Shown: positions 31,510 to 40,330, numbered from the stretch's first letter. The stretch: 45,258 nt of DNA from Thermoleophilia bacterium (GCA_025929895.1 JAICPI010000017.1:1-45258), one strand, 5' to 3'. Numbers and translations: made by a program. The notes: generated by a model not told the origin, from the sequence alone.

Positions 31510-34446
31510 GTGGAGCGCAAGCTGGCGACCGTCCTCTTCGTCGACCTCGTCGACTCGACCGCGCTCGTCTCGACCACCGACCCGGAGATCGTCCGCCGGC
31601 GGGTCGACCGGTTCTTCGAGCAGGCCTCGAGGTGCATCGAGAGCCACGGCGGGCTCGTGGAGAAGTTCGCGGGCGATGCGGTCATGGCCGTCTTCGGCGT
31701 CCCGCAGGCCCACGAGGACGACGCCGAGCGCGCCGTCCGGGCCGCGCTCGAGATCCTCGACGCGACGAAGGACCTCGGCCTCGAGGCGAGGGTCGGCGTC
31801 GAGGCGGGCGAGGTCGTCGTCGGCGACGGCGACTCGACCTTCGCGACCGGCGAGGCGATCAACCTCGCTGCGCGGCTCCAGCAGCACGCGGGCGCCGGAC
31901 AGGTGCTCGTCGGCCCCTCGGCGTACCGGCTGACGCTCGACCGGATCGAGGTCGCGGACGTCGGCCCCGTCGAGGTGCGCGGCCGCACGGAGCCGCTCTG
32001 GGCGTGGCGCGCGCTCCGCGCGTACGACGCCGGCCCGCGCGCGCTCAGTCTCGAGGCACCGATCGTCGGCCGCGACGACGAGCTGAGCCTGCTCGAGAAC
32101 ACGTACGCGCGCGTCGTCAAGAACAAGCGCGCGCATCTCTTCACGATCTTTGGCGAGCCGGGTGTCGGCAAGAGCCGCCTCGCGCGCGAGTTCCTGGAGA
32201 CGCTCGAGGGCGCGACCGTCCTTCGGGGCCGCTCGCTGCCCTACGGCGAGGGGATCACGTACTGGCCGCTCGCGGAGATGGTCAAGGTCTCGGCGGGGAT
32301 CCACGACGACGAGCCGGTGCGGCAGGCGTTCGACAAGCTGCGTGCGTGCTGCGAGGACGAGGCGATCGCCGACCTGCTCGCGAACGCGTCGGGCGTGCTC
32401 GAGGCGGTCGAGGCGGAGGCGACGGGTCAGGAGATCGCGTGGGCCGCGCGCGAGTGGGCCGGGAAGCTCGCTGAGCCGCAGCCGCTCGTGCTCGTTTTCG
32501 AGGACATCCACTGGGCGGAGGAGCCGCTGCTCGAGCTCGTCGAGCACTTGGCGGAGTACGTCCGCGACGCTCCGCTCTTCATCCTCTGCCTGGCGCGGCC
32601 CGAGCTGCTCGAGGTCCGGCCGTCCTGGGGCGGGGGTCGTCTGCGCTCCGCGGCGATCGAGCTCGAGCCGCTCGACGAGGGTGACGCGCGCGAGCTCATT
32701 GCCGCGCTCGTCGCGGGCACGACGCTCGGCGCGGACTGCCAGGACGACATCCTCGACACGACCGAGGGCAACCCGCTCTTCGTCGAGGAGACCGTGCGCC
32801 TGCTCGCCGAGAACGACGGCTCGTTCTCGATCGCGTCGAGCATCCCGAACACGCTCCAGGCGCTCATCGCCGCGCGCATCGACCGCCTGCCCGGCGTCGA
32901 GAAGCGCCTCGTGCAGCGCGCCGCTCTGATCGGCCGCATCTTCTGGGAGGGCGCGCTGGCGCACCTCTCGCCCGAGCTCGACGACATCGGGCCGGTGCTC
33001 GAGAGCCTCGCGCTGCGCGAGCTCGTGCTGCCGGAGCCCCGCTCGTCGATCTCGGGGGAGCGCGCCTACAAGTTCAAGCACGTGCTCATCCGCGAGGTGG
33101 CGTATGCGGGCCTCTCGAAGTCCGCGCGCGCCGCTCAGCACGCGCGCTTCGCCGGCTGGCTGAAGGAGCGCGCCGGAGACGAGCTGCTCGAGATCCGCGC
33201 CTTCCACCTCGACAAGGCCGCGTACCTGCTCGCGGAGCTGGACGGGCAGGCACCCGCCGAGCTGGGCAGCGACGCCGCCGCCGCGCTCGAGGCCGCGGGG
33301 CGCCGCGCGATGGGCCGCGAGGCGTTCAAGACCGCGCGCAAGCTGCTCCTGCGCTCGCTCGAGCTCGAGCCGACTCTCGACAGGCGCTGGCTCGCGGCGC
33401 GGGCGGCGGACCGGCTCGGCGACATGCCGGCCGTGGCGGCCGAGATGGAGACGGTGCGCGAGCTCGCGGCCGCAGAGGGCGTGAAGAAGGTGGAGGCCGT
33501 CGCGCTCGCCTCGCTCGCGCAGGTCGCGCTCTACACGCAGGCCGACCTCCCGCGCGCCGAGGAGCTCGCGACGCGCGCGCTCGAGATCCTCCCCGACGAC
33601 GCGCACGTCGGCGCCCGCATCGAGGTGCTCAACGTCCGCGTCCAGATCGCCAGCTGGGTCGGCGACCACGAGACCGCGGAGAAGTACTTGCACAAGGTGC
33701 TCGAGGCCGCGCAGCACGCCGGCCGGAAGGACCTCGAGGCGAGCGCGATCCAGGTGCTGGCGTCGCTCTACATCACCAAGCTCGACCTGCCCGCGGCGAG
33801 GAAGCTCGTCGAGCGCGGGCTCGAGCTCGCCGAGGCGAGCGGCGGCGCGCTCGTCCGGGCGGCCGTGCTCGAGCGCTGCGGGACCCTCAGCCTCGTCGAG
33901 GGCGACTATCAGTCGGCGGAGGAGTCCTTCACGCAGGCGCTGGAGCTGAACCGCGAGGTCGGCTACGCCGCCGGGATCGCCTGGGGGCTCAGGCACCTCG
34001 GGACGCTCGCCTGGAAGCGCGGCGACCTCGACCAGGCGCAGGAGCACCTCCGCGAGGCCGCCGGCATCCTGAAGAAGCTCGGCGACCGTGCGTACCTCTG
34101 CGAGGTGCAGCGCTCCCTCGCGGAGCTGCTCGTCGACGCCGGCAGGGTCGACGAGGCCGAGCGGTTCGCGCTCGAGGCCCGCGAGACGGTCGGCCCCCAG
34201 GACGCGCTCTCGCAGATCACGACGACGTTCGCGCTCGGCGTCGTGCGCGCCGCGCAGGGCCGCGACGAGGAAGCCGAGCAGCTGCTCGTCTCCGCGCTCG
34301 AGCGGGCGCAGAGCGGGCCGTTCAGGCTGATCGAGCGCGAGGCCCTCGAGCGGTACGCGCGCTTTCTGAACGACCGCGGGCGTGAGGACGAGGCGGCCCC
34401 GCTGGAGGACCGCCTCGCCCAGGAGCCGTTGGTAGCCGCCGCCTAG
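31510..34446 (+). CDS. Class III adenylate cyclase fused to AAA ATPase and TPR regulator
   Basis: 978 residues. Cyclase domain at 1-175: ERKLATVLFVDLVDST with Asp12, EKFAGDAVMAVFG with Lys52 and Asp56, and AINLAARL with Asn118/Arg122, so all catalytic residues including the adenine-specifying Lys are present. An AAA/NB-ARC-like ATPase follows, with Walker A GEPGVGKS at 215-222 and Walker B LVLVFEDIHWAEEPLLELVEHLA. The C-terminal half is TPR-like helical repeats (ALEILPDDAHVGARIEVLN, YQSAEESFTQALELNREVG and others). This domain order is common in actinobacteria and links cAMP production to an unknown signal. GTG 31510 is chosen from the -10 spacing and because it starts exactly at the domain. 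Confidence 0.92.
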   Translation: MERKLATVLFVDLVDSTALVSTTDPEIVRRRVDRFFEQASRCIESHGGLVEKFAGDAVMAVFGVPQAHEDDAERAVRAALEILDATKDLGLEARVGVEAGEVVVGDGDSTFATGEAINLAARLQQHAGAGQVLVGPSAYRLTLDRIEVADVGPVEVRGRTEPLWAWRALRAYDAGPRALSLEAPIVGRDDELSLLENTYARVVKNKRAHLFTIFGEPGVGKSRLAREFLETLEGATVLRGRSLPYGEGITYWPLAEMVKVSAGIHDDEPVRQAFDKLRACCEDEAIADLLANASGVLEAVEAEATGQEIAWAAREWAGKLAEPQPLVLVFEDIHWAEEPLLELVEHLAEYVRDAPLFILCLARPELLEVRPSWGGGRLRSAAIELEPLDEGDARELIAALVAGTTLGADCQDDILDTTEGNPLFVEETVRLLAENDGSFSIASSIPNTLQALIAARIDRLPGVEKRLVQRAALIGRIFWEGALAHLSPELDDIGPVLESLALRELVLPEPRSSISGERAYKFKHVLIREVAYAGLSKSARAAQHARFAGWLKERAGDELLEIRAFHLDKAAYLLAELDGQAPAELGSDAAAALEAAGRRAMGREAFKTARKLLLRSLELEPTLDRRWLAARAADRLGDMPAVAAEMETVRELAAAEGVKKVEAVALASLAQVALYTQADLPRAEELATRALEILPDDAHVGARIEVLNVRVQIASWVGDHETAEKYLHKVLEAAQHAGRKDLEASAIQVLASLYITKLDLPAARKLVERGLELAEASGGALVRAAVLERCGTLSLVEGDYQSAEESFTQALELNREVGYAAGIAWGLRHLGTLAWKRGDLDQAQEHLREAAGILKKLGDRAYLCEVQRSLAELLVDAGRVDEAERFALEARETVGPQDALSQITTTFALGVVRAAQGRDEEAEQLLVSALERAQSGPFRLIEREALERYARFLNDRGREDEAAPLEDRLAQEPLVAAA

Positions 34447-35259
34447 CTACGCCGCGAGCACCGACTTGATCGCGAGGCTCGACTCGAGGTCGGGCGACTC
34501 GCTGATCACCGTCGCCGGGCGTTCGAACCGCCCGAGCGCCTCGCCCAGCGGCTCCGCGCGGAGCGTTCCCTCGCCGTAGGGCAGGTGCTTCGTCTCGTTC
34601 CGGTTCGCGTAGGCGATGTCGGAGAAGTGGATGTGGAACGGCGCGCCCGGCTCCAGCACCTCGTCGGCGGCCTGGAGCGCGTCGGCGAAGAGGGCGGTCT
34701 CCGTGTACGCGCCGTCGCTCGTCGCGTGCATGTGCGCGAAGTCGAGCACGGGCCGGACCCAGCCGAGCCGCCGCGAGATCTCGACGACGTCGTCGAGCGA
34801 GCCGAGCTCGCGGACGCGTCCCATCACCTCGATCCCGAACGGGACGGCGCGGTCCTTCTGCTCCAGCCGCTCGCGCAGCTCGCCGAGCTGCTCGCAGACC
34901 GAGTCGATCGCGTCCTCGCGCGTGCGGCCGAGCAGGAACCCCGGGTGGAAGACGACGAGCTCGGCGCCGGCAGCCTTCGCGAGCCCGGCCGAGTGGTCGA
35001 GCATCCCGACGGCCATGTTCAGCTTCTTGCCGCGCTCGGCGTGGCCCACGAAGCCCGCGATCGGCGCGTGGACCGAGAGGACGATCGCGTGCTCGTCGGC
35101 AAGCCGCCCGAAGCGCTCGGCCCAGTCGTAGTCCATCCAGAACGTGCCCTCGAAGTCGATCTCGCAGGCCGTGTAGCCACGCTCGCGCAGGATCGCGACC
35201 GCCTCCTCCGGGCTCTCGCGGGAGGGGACGCGCGCCCCGCCGAAGCGGATCTCGCCCAT
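34447..35259 (-). CDS. TIM-barrel protein, sugar phosphate isomerase/endonuclease IV-like
   Basis: 270 residues. AP-endonuclease-2/xylose-isomerase-like barrel with metal-site segments LSVHAPIAG, LVVFHPGFLLGRTREDA, FGIEVMGR, VLDFAHMHA, FHIHFSDI and VISESPD. The family includes deoxyribonuclease IV-like repair enzymes and sugar epimerases, and the HxH and Glu pattern fits a di- or tri-metal site but does not choose between them. ATG 35259 is seven bases after a TAGCGT box. The stop abuts the stop of the convergent cyclase gene. Confidence 0.82.
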   Translation of the reverse strand: MGEIRFGGARVPSRESPEEAVAILRERGYTACEIDFEGTFWMDYDWAERFGRLADEHAIVLSVHAPIAGFVGHAERGKKLNMAVGMLDHSAGLAKAAGAELVVFHPGFLLGRTREDAIDSVCEQLGELRERLEQKDRAVPFGIEVMGRVRELGSLDDVVEISRRLGWVRPVLDFAHMHATSDGAYTETALFADALQAADEVLEPGAPFHIHFSDIAYANRNETKHLPYGEGTLRAEPLGEALGRFERPATVISESPDLESSLAIKSVLAA

Positions 35260-35266
35260 GTGGCGG

Positions 35267-35272
35267 ACGCTA
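35267..35272 (-). promoter_or_regulatory. -10 box TAGCGT of the TIM-barrel gene
   Basis: TAGCGT on the minus strand, seven bases before ATG 35259. Confidence 0.5.
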
Positions 35273-35307
35273 CACGGCGGCCGAGAGGGTCCGTCCGACC
35301 CCGGTCC

Positions 35308-35313
35308 TACCCT
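35308..35313 (+). promoter_or_regulatory. -10 box TACCCT of the 81-aa gene
   Basis: TACCCT lies seven bases before ATG 35321. It excludes the in-frame upstream start at 35258 as part of this transcript. Confidence 0.5.
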
Positions 35314-35320
35314 TCGAGCC

Positions 35321-35566
35321 ATGGTCAAGCAGCCCACACGAATCGACCTGCTCGAGCTCGACATCGACCTCCGGCTCGCCGATCTCTGGCGCGAGGCCGG
35401 GGAGATCGAGGAGTGGAGCATCGAGGTCGTCGCCGCGTTCATGCGGGCGGCATACGGCAAGGGGTACTGCGACGCGCTCACCGAGGAAGCCCCCGGGGCT
35501 CTCTGCGTCGACCACGGCTACCGGGTCCCGGCCCGGAAGCACGCCTCCGAGCCCGCCGCCTCCTAA
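35321..35566 (+). CDS. Small hypothetical protein (81 aa)
   Basis: Starts MVKQPTRIDLLELDIDLRLADLW and contains a helical middle (EIEEWSIEVVAAFMRAAYGKGYCDAL) and a C-terminal part with LCVDHGYRVPARKH. Two Cys and two His near the C-terminus could form a metal site, but spacing is not of a known type. No family is recognised. Divergent from the TIM-barrel gene and 36 bases before the ccm operon, which has its own promoter. Confidence 0.6.
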   Translation: MVKQPTRIDLLELDIDLRLADLWREAGEIEEWSIEVVAAFMRAAYGKGYCDALTEEAPGALCVDHGYRVPARKHASEPAAS

Positions 35567-35590
35567 CGCAGCGTCCGACACCCGCGGGGC

Positions 35591-35596
35591 TAGACT
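35591..35596 (+). promoter_or_regulatory. -10 box TAGACT of the ccm operon
   Basis: TAGACT lies six bases before GTG 35603. Confidence 0.5.
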
Positions 35597-35602
35597 CCAG
35601 GC

Positions 35603-36001
35603 GTGGCCCGGAGATCGAATCCGGCGCGCCTCGTGCTCGCGCTCTCCGTCGCGGCCGTCCTCGCCGTCTTCCTCGTCTACGTCTCCCTGGCCGGTGGCGG
35701 CACGCCCGCGATCCAGCCGTCGGAGCTCGACGGACGGACCGAGACGGTCTCTCTCGGTGGGGTCGTCGTGTCGAAGCGCGGCGATCCGCACAGCGCGGTG
35801 GGGATGCGCTTCGTCCTCCGCGACACCAAGGGCGCGGAACGCGTGACGGTGCTCTACCGCGGGACGACCCCCGACCAGTTCAAGGTCGGCCGGGAGCTGA
35901 TGGTCAAGGGCGCGCTCAGGAACGGCGTCTTCGTCGCGCAGCGGGACTCGATGGTGACGAAGTGCCCGTCGAAGTACGAGCCCGCCGAGAAGTCCACCTA
36001 G
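35603..36001 (+). CDS. ccmE: Cytochrome c maturation haem chaperone CcmE (CxxxY type)
   Basis: 132 residues. An N-terminal membrane anchor (LVLALSVAAVLAVFLVYVSLAG) is followed by an OB-fold periplasmic domain (SLGGVVVSKRGDPHSAVGMRFVLRD ... VTVLYRGTTPDQFKVGRELMVKG). The haem-attachment motif is Cys121-Pro-Ser-Lys-Tyr125 (CxxxY) in place of the common HxxxY. This variant is known from some sulfate reducers and archaea. It carries haem from CcmC to CcmF. First gene of the ccm operon. Confidence 0.9.
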   Translation: MARRSNPARLVLALSVAAVLAVFLVYVSLAGGGTPAIQPSELDGRTETVSLGGVVVSKRGDPHSAVGMRFVLRDTKGAERVTVLYRGTTPDQFKVGRELMVKGALRNGVFVAQRDSMVTKCPSKYEPAEKST

Positions 36002-36004
36002 CCG

Positions 36005-37984
36005 GTGGCTGAGCTCGGCCGCGCGGCCCTCGTCGTCTGTCTCGGGCTGGCGGTGTACGCGCTCGCCGCCGGCGGCTGGGCCGTCGTCACGCGCCGCCGG
36101 CGCCTCGCCGCATCGGCGCAGAACGCCCTCGTCGCGTCGTTCGCGACGGCGCTCGTGGCGTCGCTCGTCCTGCTCGTGTCGTTCGTCCGCCGCGACTTCT
36201 CGCTCGTCTACGTCGCGCGGCTCTCGAGCGAGGAGCTGCCGACCGGCTACACGCTCGCGGCGTTCTGGAGCGGGCAGGAGGGCTCGCTCCTGCTCTGGCT
36301 GCTCGTGCTGACCGGCTACGCGGCGGCGGTCGTCGGCCTCGCGCGGCGCCGCCGCTCCGAGCTGCTGCCGTGGGTCGTGCCGCCGCTCGCTCTCGTCGTG
36401 ACGTTCTTCGCGTTCGTCCTCGTGGCCGTGTCGAGCCCGTTCGCGACGCAGGTCGCGCCCGCGAACGGCGCGGGGATGAACCCGAGTCTCCAGAACCCGT
36501 ACATGCTCGCGCACCCTGTCTTCCTCTACCTCGGTTACGTCGGGCTCGCGGTGCCGTGGGCGTTCGCGATCGGCGCGTTGCTCGCGCGGCGAAGCGACGA
36601 GGCGTGGATCATCAGCACGCGCCGCTGGACGCTGTTCGCGTGGACGATGCTCGGCGTCGGCCAGCTGCTCGGCGCGAAGTGGGCGTACGAGGAGATCGGC
36701 TGGGGCGGCTACTTCGCGTGGGACCCGGTCGAGAACGCCGCGCTGATGCCGTGGCTCGCCGCGACCGCGTTCCTCCACTCGGTGATGATCCAGGAGAAGC
36801 GCGGGATGCTGAAGGTCTGGAACGTGCTGCTCGTGATCCTCGCGTTCGGGCTCTCGCTCTTCGGCACGTTCCTGACGCGCTCGGGGATCCTCACCTCGAT
36901 CCACTCGTTCACGGAGAGCCCGATCGGCGCGTGGTTCCTCGGCTTCATCGCGCTCGTGGCCGTGGTGTCACTCGGGATCCTGTTCGCGCGCCTGCCGCTG
37001 CTCCGCTCGCGCACGAAGCTCGAGTCGCTCGTCTCGCGCGAGGCGACGTTCCTCTACAACAACCTGCTGCTGGTCGCGCTCTGCCTGACGATCCTCTGGG
37101 GCGTGATCTGGCCGATCCTGTCCGAGGCGGTGCGCGGAGAGGCGAGCATGGTCGGCGGTCCGTACTACAACTTCTTTCTCCGCACGTTCGGGCTGCCGCT
37201 CCTGCTTCTGATGGGGCTGGCGCCGCTCGTCGCCTGGCGGCGCGCGTCGCTGCGCTCGCTCGGCGCGTCGTTCGCGTGGCCAGCCGCGATCGCGCTCGCG
37301 ACCGCAGTCGTCTTGCTCGCGCTCGGCTTCGGCTCCTCGACGGCGGGGCTGCTCGCCTACACGTTCTCCGCCTTCGTGCTCGGCTCGATCGCGTACGAGT
37401 TCGTGCGCGGGACCCGGACGCGCCACGGTCTCGACGGAGGCGGCTGGTGGCCGGCGTTCTCGTCGCTCGTCGGGCGCAACCGGCGCCGCTACGGCGGCTA
37501 CGTCGTGCACGCGGCGATCGTGCTGCTCGCGCTCGGCGTCGCGGGCTCCGCGTACGACACGACGCGGAGCGCGCGGCTCGATCCGGGTGAGCAGCTCGAG
37601 ATCGCCGGCTACACGCTCACCTACGTCGGAGTCACGCAGAACACGGTCGCGAACGCGCGCGAGCTGCGCGCGCAGGTCGACGTCGAGCGCGACGGGGCAT
37701 CGCTCGGGACCTACGAGCCCGGCAAGAACTTCTATCCCGTCGAGGACCAGGTGTCGAACGAGCCGGCGATCCGGAGCGAGGCGCGGACGCTCGGCGATCT
37801 CTTCCTGATCCTCGACGCCGCGAACGCCGACGGGAGCATCCAGCTGAAGGCGGTGGTCAACCCGCTCGTGAACCTGATCTGGCTCGCGGGGCTCGTCTTC
37901 CTCGGCGGCGCGCTGATCGCGATGTGGCCCGATCCGGCGGAGGAGCGGCGCTTGCTCGAACGCTACGCGCTCGCTCCGGCGTGA
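36005..37984 (+). CDS. ccmF: Cytochrome c haem lyase subunit CcmF
   Basis: 659 residues with about 14 membrane segments. The tryptophan-rich haem-handling signature WGGYFAWDPVENAALMPWL is present, then FLHSVMIQEKRGMLKVWNVLL and LTRSGILTSIHSF. An extracytoplasmic domain lies before the last helix (GYTLTYVGVTQNTVANARELRA). It ligates haem to apocytochromes with CcmE and CcmH. GTG start three bases after the ccmE stop. Confidence 0.95.
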   Translation: MAELGRAALVVCLGLAVYALAAGGWAVVTRRRRLAASAQNALVASFATALVASLVLLVSFVRRDFSLVYVARLSSEELPTGYTLAAFWSGQEGSLLLWLLVLTGYAAAVVGLARRRRSELLPWVVPPLALVVTFFAFVLVAVSSPFATQVAPANGAGMNPSLQNPYMLAHPVFLYLGYVGLAVPWAFAIGALLARRSDEAWIISTRRWTLFAWTMLGVGQLLGAKWAYEEIGWGGYFAWDPVENAALMPWLAATAFLHSVMIQEKRGMLKVWNVLLVILAFGLSLFGTFLTRSGILTSIHSFTESPIGAWFLGFIALVAVVSLGILFARLPLLRSRTKLESLVSREATFLYNNLLLVALCLTILWGVIWPILSEAVRGEASMVGGPYYNFFLRTFGLPLLLLMGLAPLVAWRRASLRSLGASFAWPAAIALATAVVLLALGFGSSTAGLLAYTFSAFVLGSIAYEFVRGTRTRHGLDGGGWWPAFSSLVGRNRRRYGGYVVHAAIVLLALGVAGSAYDTTRSARLDPGEQLEIAGYTLTYVGVTQNTVANARELRAQVDVERDGASLGTYEPGKNFYPVEDQVSNEPAIRSEARTLGDLFLILDAANADGSIQLKAVVNPLVNLIWLAGLVFLGGALIAMWPDPAEERRLLERYALAPA

Positions 37985-38304
37985 CCTGGGCGCTCGTGCT
38001 CGCGGCGATCCTCGCGGTGCTGGCGGTCGTCTACGTCGCGCATCCGTTCCTGCGTGAGCCCGAAGCGCCGGTCGACCGCCTCTCCGAGCTCGACGAGCTC
38101 GAACGCCGGCGGCTGGCGCTGCTCGAAGAGCGCGACCGCGCGACCGACGCGCTCCGCGAGCTCGAGTTCGACCACCGCACGGGCAAGGTCTCCGACGACG
38201 ACTACCGCGCGCTCGTCGGGCCCCTCCGGCGACGGGCCGCGCTCGCGAGGCGTGCGCTCGAGCCGCGCGGGGAAGGGAGGCAGCGTGACCGAGCCGTCCA
38301 GTGA
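37981..38304 (+). CDS. CcmI-like/cytochrome biogenesis small membrane protein
   Basis: 107 residues. One N-terminal membrane helix (TWALVLAAILAVLAVVYVAHPFL), then a coiled-coil region with LDELERRRLALLEERDRATDALRELEFDHRTGKVSDDDYRALVGPLRRRAA, closely resembling the N-terminal CcmI segment (ELEFD...GKLSDEDY). GTG overlaps the ccmF stop (GTGA). CcmI chaperones apocytochromes to the haem lyase. The TPR domain of Gram-negative CcmI is absent. Confidence 0.8.
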   Translation: MTWALVLAAILAVLAVVYVAHPFLREPEAPVDRLSELDELERRRLALLEERDRATDALRELEFDHRTGKVSDDDYRALVGPLRRRAALARRALEPRGEGRQRDRAVQ

Positions 38305-38977
38305 GTGCCGTTCGTGCGGCGCGCCGATCCCGAAGGACGCTCGGTTCTGCCCGTCCTGCGGGACGCCCGTCTCGGACGCCGACACCGTGCGCGCGGAGGT
38401 TCCGATCGCGGAGACGGGCCCCGTGCCCGTCAGCGTGCAGCGCGCGTCGCCACGGTGGTTCGGGCTGGCGCCGCCGACGGCGCTCTTCGCGCTCGCGGCG
38501 GCGCTCCTCGTCGTCGCGCTGATCCTGCTCGCCACGGGCAACTGGGTCGCGGGGCTCGTGGTGCTCGGGCTCGCGCTGCTCTTGGCCGCAGGCTTCCTCG
38601 AGGCGGGGCGCCGCAAGCCGGACGCGCCAGTCGTCCGCGCCTCGGTGGACGCGGTCGACACGGTTCGCGCCCGCGCGGGCTTCACGGCGCAGGCGTTCCT
38701 GACCCGCTCCTCGGCGAGGCGCGAGATCGGACGGCGCCGCGCCGAGGCGTTCCGGCTCTCCTCCGAGCGCGACGGGATCCTGCGCGAGCTCGGCGGCGCG
38801 GTCTACGCGGGCGGCGACGGGGCGGCCGAGCGGGAGCGGGTCGCAGCCGTGGACGAGCGGATCTCCGAGCTCGAGCGGGAGGCGGCGGAGATCGCCGCCC
38901 AGGCCCGGAATCGCGTGGAGGAAGCCCGTCTGCACGTGCAGCCGACCGAGGTGCGTCGGCCCGCGGAGCCCGACTAG
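38285..38977 (+). CDS. Zinc-ribbon membrane protein
   Basis: 230 residues. An N-terminal zinc ribbon (CRSCGAPIPKDARFCPSCG, two CxxC pairs) is followed by two membrane helices (TALFALAAALLVVALILLA and VAGLVVLGLALLLAAGFLEAG) and a charged C-terminal coiled coil (RRRAEAFRLSSERD ... VDERISELEREAAEIAAQARNRVEEARL). GTG 38285 lies within the end of the previous gene, preceded by an SD (GGGAGG). The role is unknown. Its position suggests co-expression with the ccm genes. Confidence 0.78.
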   Translation: MTEPSSECRSCGAPIPKDARFCPSCGTPVSDADTVRAEVPIAETGPVPVSVQRASPRWFGLAPPTALFALAAALLVVALILLATGNWVAGLVVLGLALLLAAGFLEAGRRKPDAPVVRASVDAVDTVRARAGFTAQAFLTRSSARREIGRRRAEAFRLSSERDGILRELGGAVYAGGDGAAERERVAAVDERISELEREAAEIAAQARNRVEEARLHVQPTEVRRPAEPD

Positions 38978-38990
38978 CCGAAGGATTCGC

Positions 38991-38996
38991 TAACCT
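38991..38996 (+). promoter_or_regulatory. Possible -10 box TAACCT of the M23 peptidase gene
   Basis: TAACCT would start a transcript with a leader of about 50 bases before GTG 39054. No SD is evident in that leader. Weak call. Confidence 0.3.
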
Positions 38997-39053
38997 CGCG
39001 CAGATTCCAGTGCGCGGCAGGGACGTCCGCGCCTTCGACGAACCCCAACTCGC

Positions 39054-40223
39054 GTGCCCCGCCGCTTCCTCGTCGTTCTCATCCTCGCGCTGATCACGGC
39101 GGCGCCTGCCGCGGGCGACAATGCCACGCGCAAGGCCGAGGTCGACTCGAAGATCTCGAGCCTGAACGAGAAGATCGCGGCCGCCCGCGCGAAGGAGCAG
39201 CTGCTCGCGAGCGAGATCGCCGCGGTCACCTCGCGCATCCGCTCGCTCGAGTCGGAGATCGGCGACGTCGAGAGCGATCTCCACCTGCTCGAGCAGGACC
39301 TCGCGCTCCAGCAGGAACGCCTCGACAAGATCACCGAGCTCTGGCGGCTCCAGACGGAGAAGCTCGGCTTCCTCCGGCGGCAGCACACCACGGCGATCGA
39401 TCGCCTGAGCAGACGGCTGATCGCGATCTACCAGTCGGGCAACCCCTCGCTGGTCGACGTGCTGCTCGAGTCGTCCAGCTTCGGCGAGCTGATCTCGCGC
39501 TTCGACTACGCGAAGGAGGTCGCCGCGCAGGACGAGCGGATCGCCTCGTCGGTCGGCCGGGCGAAGGACCGGATGCGGGTGGCGCAGGCGCGCACGACGG
39601 TCACGCGCAAGAGCGTCCAGGCGGTCGCGCAGGCCGTCGCCGTGCGCACGCAGCAGACGCGGGCGGTCCGCAGCGAGCTGCTCGCGCGCGAAACCGCGCT
39701 GACGGGCACCAGGGCGGAGCGTCGCGAGGCGCTCGTCTCCGTGCAGAAGTCGAAGGAGGAGTACCTCCACGAGGTCAATGCGCTGCTGGCGGTCAGCGCG
39801 CAGCTCTCGGGGAGGATCCAGGCCTCACAGGCGTCCTCGTCGGTCGTCCGCTCGTCGAGTGGGCTGATCTGGCCGGTGTCGGGGCCCGTGACGAGCGGCT
39901 TCGGCTGGCGTTGGGGGCGCATGCACGAGGGGATCGACATTGGCGTACCGACGGGAACGCCGGTCGTCGCGGCGGCTGCGGGCCAGGTCATCCACGCGGG
40001 GTGGCTGGGCGGCTACGGCAACCTCGTCGTGATCGACCACGGCGGCGGCCTCGCGACTGCCTACGGCCACAACTCGTCGATCGTCGTCGGCTACGGCTCG
40101 TCGGTCGCGCAGGGCCAGGTGGTCGCCTACGCCGGCTCGACGGGGAACAGCACGGGCCCGCACGTGCACTTCGAGGTGCGCGTCAACGGTTCGCCGGTGG
40201 ATCCGCTCGGCTACCTCGGCTAG
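39054..40223 (+). CDS. Exported M23 (LytM) peptidase with coiled coil, EnvC-like
   Basis: 389 residues. Signal peptide RRFLVVLILALITAAPAAG. A long coiled coil follows (about 22-260: KISSLNEKIAAARAKEQLLASEIA and so on), then a LytM domain with HEGIDIGVPTGTPVVAAAAG (metal His and Asp), YGHNS and GPHVHFEVRVNG (HxH). All metal ligands are present, so an active peptidoglycan endopeptidase is likely; coiled-coil LytM proteins often need activation by cell-division factors. GTG start, with no SD visible. Confidence 0.92.
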   Translation: MPRRFLVVLILALITAAPAAGDNATRKAEVDSKISSLNEKIAAARAKEQLLASEIAAVTSRIRSLESEIGDVESDLHLLEQDLALQQERLDKITELWRLQTEKLGFLRRQHTTAIDRLSRRLIAIYQSGNPSLVDVLLESSSFGELISRFDYAKEVAAQDERIASSVGRAKDRMRVAQARTTVTRKSVQAVAQAVAVRTQQTRAVRSELLARETALTGTRAERREALVSVQKSKEEYLHEVNALLAVSAQLSGRIQASQASSSVVRSSSGLIWPVSGPVTSGFGWRWGRMHEGIDIGVPTGTPVVAAAAGQVIHAGWLGGYGNLVVIDHGGGLATAYGHNSSIVVGYGSSVAQGQVVAYAGSTGNSTGPHVHFEVRVNGSPVDPLGYLG

Positions 40224-40230
40224 CGCCCGC

Positions 40231-40330
40231 GTGGGAAACCTACGGTTTCCCCCACGATCCCCCTTCCCTTTCGTAGCGGCGGCCCAGCCCAAGGAGCTCC
40301 CGGGCGGGCAAAGCCCGCCCTCCGCGGCGG
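40231..40330 (+). repeat. Two-hairpin intergenic element, copy 2
   Basis: Hairpin A (40231-40255): GTGGG+AAACC, loop TAC, GGTTT-cc-CCCAC with a CC bulge. Pyrimidine run CCCCCTTCCCTTTCG (40259-40273). Hairpin B (40302-40320): GGGCGGGC-aaa-GCCCGCCC. Spacing between hairpins is 46 bases, against about 50 in copy 1 at 9507. The end of the gap (40331-40361) shows nothing further. The element sits between convergent genes. Confidence 0.6.

Noticed and set aside
31429-34047. 872-codon minus-strand frame opposite the cyclase-ATPase
   Set aside because: Arg/Leu/Glu-rich shadow with no domain, entirely antisense to a gene with three recognisable domains.
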